24,076 nucleotides of DNA, from NCBI GenBank assembly GCA_031256095.1, contig JAIRRG010000190.1:1-24076 (forward strand), read 5' to 3'. Each line of letters starts with the position of its first letter. Position 1 is the stretch's first letter. The stretch comes from Desulfobulbaceae bacterium (GTDB lineage: Bacteria; Desulfobacterota; Desulfobulbia; Desulfobulbales; Desulfocapsaceae). Shown here in pieces: positions 21,594-24,076 of the stretch. Both the position numbers and the translations under genes were made by a program. The notes under the pieces were generated by a model. That model did no database searches and had not been told where the DNA came from. It was given only the letters and a program-made list of their open reading frames with translations.

Positions 21594-21800
21594 CTAAAAC
21601 GAACTAAAGTGCGATTCGCACCCATCACCATTAAAATCTCCTTTTACTGCCGCATACCTGCTATCACTTTCAGATCTCCAAGTATCCTGCAATTCTTCGC
21701 TTGTAGGCAATCTCCAGCCCTGTGGAAGATTATTTGAGCAGGCGGTAAGGGGTAACAGAATAATAATGACGGAAAAACATCTTCTTCGAATGCCTCTCAT
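21594..21800 (-). pseudogene. Short lipoprotein gene, probably truncated
   Basis: 68 residues. It has a clear signal peptide with lipobox (LLPLTAC, Cys21) and an excellent ribosome binding site, AAAGGAGGTAACAC, before the ATG at 21800. The mature part reads WRLPTSEELQDTWRSES and ends just after GDFNGDG, a Ca-binding-like FG-GAP/EF motif that normally continues into a longer domain. The last residues, CESHFSSF, do not look like that domain, so the 3' part has probably been lost. A second frame is open for about 50 codons after the break but shows nothing recognisable. It sits upstream of proS on the same strand, separated by about 170 bp without genes. Confidence 0.55.
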
Positions 21801-22298
21801 GTGTTACCTCCTTTTACCCTACAGCATTGCAAAGCCTGTCGCACCATTGTGTCGGAGCCATGTTGGGAAATGGTAATGATTGCTTTCCTTTTGGCCGACG
21901 TTGCGCACATTGGCGGAAGCAGCGGCCAGTGTTTGCCAAACATGGTGGGTCAAGCAAAGCCCGGCGAAACTGCTTAAAACTAGGGCAAAGAGCAGCCTAA
22001 CGCTATCAATTCAGTCTCTTGCCAACATACTAACAAGTTTTTTCTTTCGCTGTCACTGGCAAAATGGTCATCAGCGGACTAGGCAATGCATTGCGTGGCC
22101 AAAGAAAACCGTTTGGCCACGCTTTAACGTAAATCAGCAGCGCCCTCTTTTGCCATAGGGGCCGCGACCGGCGGCGGTGACAATGAAGCGATCGGGAAAA
22201 ACAGAGGCTGGCACACTCCCTTCCAGATAACTTCTTCTCACTTTGGCCGTTTTGTGGTTTGCTCGATATCTTCGTCGTCCGCCCTTGGAATAAACAGT
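21801..22298. other. Gene-free stretch with palindromes
   Basis: About 500 bp in which I support no gene; open frames here lack family features and ribosome binding sites. It is AT-richer in places than its neighbours. It holds two palindromes, listed separately, and must contain the divergent promoters of the short lipoprotein gene and the acyltransferase gene, though I could not fix either. Confidence 0.5.
22083..22122. repeat. Adjacent palindromes, 12-bp and 11-bp arms
   Basis: GCAATGCATTGC at 22083-22094 is a perfect palindrome. It overlaps by two bases a perfect inverted repeat, GCGTGGCCAAA (22093-22103) and TTTGGCCACGC (22112-22122), with an 8-nt loop. There is no T run of note, so an operator, a transposon-end remnant or an RNA hairpin are all possible. 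Confidence 0.55.
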
Positions 22299-23153
22299 AT
22301 GCGCCTGCCACGCCCGCTTGCTTCTCTCATTGCCCTGGTTTACGCCGCCTTTGCCCGCGCCGTCGCCTGCTGTTTTTTTTGCCGCCCGGCCAGGACCAGG
22401 GCCAGCCGCCGCTTTTACCGCCTGTTATTGCCGCAACGTCCCGCCTGGTATCATCTCTGGTGCGTTTTCCGGCAATTTCAAAATTTCACCACCATCCATG
22501 CTGACCGCTGCCGCGCCGCCCTCGGCCTGGAACCGGTCTTTACCTCCGAGGGCCTGGAGCGCCTTGAGCGGGCCGCCGCCGCTGGCCAGGGCGCAATTCT
22601 TGTCATGTCGCACGTCGGCAACTGGGAGATGGCGGCCCGGCTTTTGGCCCGGAGTTTGCCTGACCTCAAACTTCTTCTTTATATGGGCGAAAAAGAGAAG
22701 GAGGGCATTGAAAAGAGCCAGAAAGACGGCCTGCGCCGCCAAGGCATCACCATAGCAGCTTTGGGCCGCCACGAAAATGACCCGTTTCGCGCCGTCCTCG
22801 GCTTGCGTCTGCTGCAAGAGGGAGGCGTCGTGTCGCTTACAGGGGATATTGTATGGCAGGAAAGCCAGCGTTTTCTTGAAGTGGATTTCCTCTCGGGCCG
22901 CGCCAGGCTGCCGGAAGCACCCTTTGCCTTCGCTTTGGTCAGCGGCGCGCCGGTTTTTGCCTTCTTCACCTTTCGCACCGGCAGCAACCGTTACCACTTT
23001 CGCCTGTCTGAAGCGATTTACGTCAAGGCGGTAAGCCGGGCCGGGCGGCGTCAGGCCATGCAAGAGGCGGCGCGCCAGTACGCGGCCCTTCTCGAACAGG
23101 CCGTCCGCGAGCATCCTTGCCAGTGGTATCATTTCGATGATTTTTGCCGCTGA
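22299..23153 (+). CDS. LpxL/HtrB-like lysophospholipid acyltransferase family protein
   Basis: 284 residues. A hydrophobic N-terminus (about 5-28) likely anchors it in the inner membrane. The catalytic HX4E is His105 and Glu110 in SHVGNWEMA. VVSLTGDIVW, RLPEAPFAFALVSGAPVFAF and the end QWYHFDDFC fit the Lip_A_acyltransferase family. Members add acyl chains to lipid A or other lipids; the substrate cannot be told here. The ATG at 22299 is chosen because the family begins near RLPRPLASL and residues before it look non-coding; the Shine-Dalgarno (TTGGAA) is weak. A GGAAGGAGG after its stop precedes no recognisable gene. Confidence 0.85.
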   Translation: MRLPRPLASLIALVYAAFARAVACCFFCRPARTRASRRFYRLLLPQRPAWYHLWCVFRQFQNFTTIHADRCRAALGLEPVFTSEGLERLERAAAAGQGAILVMSHVGNWEMAARLLARSLPDLKLLLYMGEKEKEGIEKSQKDGLRRQGITIAALGRHENDPFRAVLGLRLLQEGGVVSLTGDIVWQESQRFLEVDFLSGRARLPEAPFAFALVSGAPVFAFFTFRTGSNRYHFRLSEAIYVKAVSRAGRRQAMQEAARQYAALLEQAVREHPCQWYHFDDFCR

Positions 23154-23441
23154 AGCCTAGGGAAGGAGGAAATACGCTGCTCCCGTCTCCGTGCAGGTGA
23201 GCCATATAGTAATAAGGGTTTTGGGATAGAACGAAGTAAGGAAAGCTCGGAGGGACTTGACAAAGGGGCAGAAGCATCATCGCCCAGAGCGGTTCAAATA
23301 ACCATCCATGAAAATGACTTGGCTTCATTTTCCCAACTCAGGTATTTTTCGATGCAAACATTGTGCTTGATACTTGTATTCAGGAGATAAAATAGGCCGC
23401 TCAATGCGAATCACTCCGTCCCGCCATTTTGATGACAGGCA
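23154..23441. other. Gene-free spacer before the last gene
   Basis: No gene is supported. It contains a perfect 8-bp inverted repeat, GAAAATGA / TCATTTTC at 23310-23332 with a 7-nt loop. TTGATA and TAAAAT near 23367-23393 are only 15 bp apart, a poor promoter spacing. A ribosome-binding-like GGAAGGAGG near 23161 leads only to a few codons. Confidence 0.4.
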
Positions 23442-24076
23442 ATGAAAAAAAAGCGAGTTTCCCAGCACAAATCGAAGGTCTTCGATGTCGCCAACGCCAT
23501 CAGCCAGGCGGAGCGGCTCGTTAAAGAGGGCCGTTACCAAGAGGCGCTGGATAGCTGGTTGCGGATTGCGCATACTCGTCCGGGAATCGGGGAGGCGTGG
23601 GGTAACGCAGCAGTCAACTGTAATCGGCTTGGACGCTGGCAGGATGCGATCCATTACTCTCAAAATGCACTGGCGCGCGGTTGCGACCACTTTGGGGTAT
23701 ACGATTTACTTGCCCATGCCCACGCCCAGCTCGGGCAATGGGATGAAACGCGCCGCCATGGCTTGCAGGCGCTGAATATACGCGCCCGCCGTTTCGGCAA
23801 CGAACAAATGATACCGTTGCTGGAGTTCCCCCCGATGCCGCCGCCGCCCAGTGCCGAGACGCGCGCGCGTAACATCATTGCCTTCTCACTATTTGGCGGT
23901 AATTGCAAATACTGCGAACCGGCGGTATTAAACGCGCAGGATCAGCCGGTTATCTATCCGCATTGGCTGTGCCGGTTCTATGTCGATGACAGCGTGCCGG
24001 AAAACATCACCAATCGTTTGCAGGAAAACGGCGCCCAGATCGTGCGAGTCGATGGCCCGGCAAGCGAATGGCCGGG
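23442..24076 (+). CDS. TPR protein with glycosyltransferase-like C-terminal domain, cut by window end
   Basis: The frame starts at ATG 23442 and is open to the window edge: 211 codons, 3' end missing. After a basic N-terminus (MKKKRVSQHKSK), residues about 18-115 form TPR repeats (AERLVKEGRYQEALDSWLRI, NRLGRWQDAIHYSQNAL, AHAQLGQWDETRRHGLQAL). A proline-rich linker (FPPMPPPPS) follows. From about 140 the sequence SLFGGNCKYCEPAVLNAQ and PHWLCRFYVDDSVPENI resembles a domain found in glycan/LPS gene clusters, often annotated as glycosyltransferase-like; this is from memory. The Shine-Dalgarno is weak (ACAGG). Confidence 0.75.
   Translation, partial: MKKKRVSQHKSKVFDVANAISQAERLVKEGRYQEALDSWLRIAHTRPGIGEAWGNAAVNCNRLGRWQDAIHYSQNALARGCDHFGVYDLLAHAHAQLGQWDETRRHGLQALNIRARRFGNEQMIPLLEFPPMPPPPSAETRARNIIAFSLFGGNCKYCEPAVLNAQDQPVIYPHWLCRFYVDDSVPENITNRLQENGAQIVRVDGPASEWP

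Noticed and set aside
21880..22311. Open frames on both strands in the gene-free stretch
   Set aside because: No ribosome binding sites, no recognisable family, and odd composition rich in Trp, Cys and Arg.
1..24076. CRISPR array, tRNA, rRNA or intact insertion sequence
   Set aside because: No regularly spaced repeats, cloverleaf sequences, rRNA motifs or transposase genes were seen on reading.

Overview
The window is about 24 kb of moderately GC-rich bacterial chromosome. Gene content (fused hisHF, RelA/SpoT-proS cluster, sigma-54 regulator with a TauE/SafE transporter, Isf-like iron-sulfur flavoprotein, three-cysteine LarE) suggests an anaerobic Desulfobacterota/Deltaproteobacteria-type organism. 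This lineage call is inference from gene style; no rRNA gene is present. I see no tRNA, CRISPR array, intact insertion sequence or prophage.

Layout. (a) 1-3532, plus strand: 5'-truncated larE, an HU gene, then a cobO-hisHF pair preceded by a GC-rich structured leader that ends in a terminator directly ahead of the cobO ribosome binding site. (b) 3533-4745: a DUF2461 gene flanked by gene-free stretches, one carrying a small repeat/palindrome. (c) 4746-8127, minus strand: a soluble PAS histidine kinase overlapping a sigma-54-activating response regulator, followed by an Isf-like flavoprotein. (d) 8128-8423: divergent control region with a GG-N10-GC sigma-54 promoter, a candidate IHF site and a 17-bp dyad at a typical enhancer distance. 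(e) 8424-16203, plus strand: one long operon of an HTH/pseudo-receiver protein, a membrane dCache-like histidine kinase, a frameshifted stand-alone receiver, a TauE/SafE permease, a two-TM protein with a large extracytoplasmic domain, a PEP-synthase-like phosphotransferase lacking the PEP/pyruvate barrel, and a second stand-alone receiver, closed by a terminator. (f) 16230-21420, minus strand: a housekeeping-type cluster, proS-relA-smr-fkpA. (g) 21421-24076: a truncated lipoprotein gene, a gene-free stretch with strong palindromes, a LpxL-like acyltransferase and the start of a TPR/glycosyltransferase-like gene cut by the window end.

How they may work together: regions (c)-(e) look like one regulatory and transport system. 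The minus-strand kinase and sigma-54 regulator probably activate the divergent operon. The operon encodes its own second kinase and two receivers, an anion-type permease, and an ATP-dependent phosphohistidine enzyme of unknown acceptor. This is the best candidate here for an undescribed system. The weakest points are the unknown signal and substrate and the frameshift in the first receiver.
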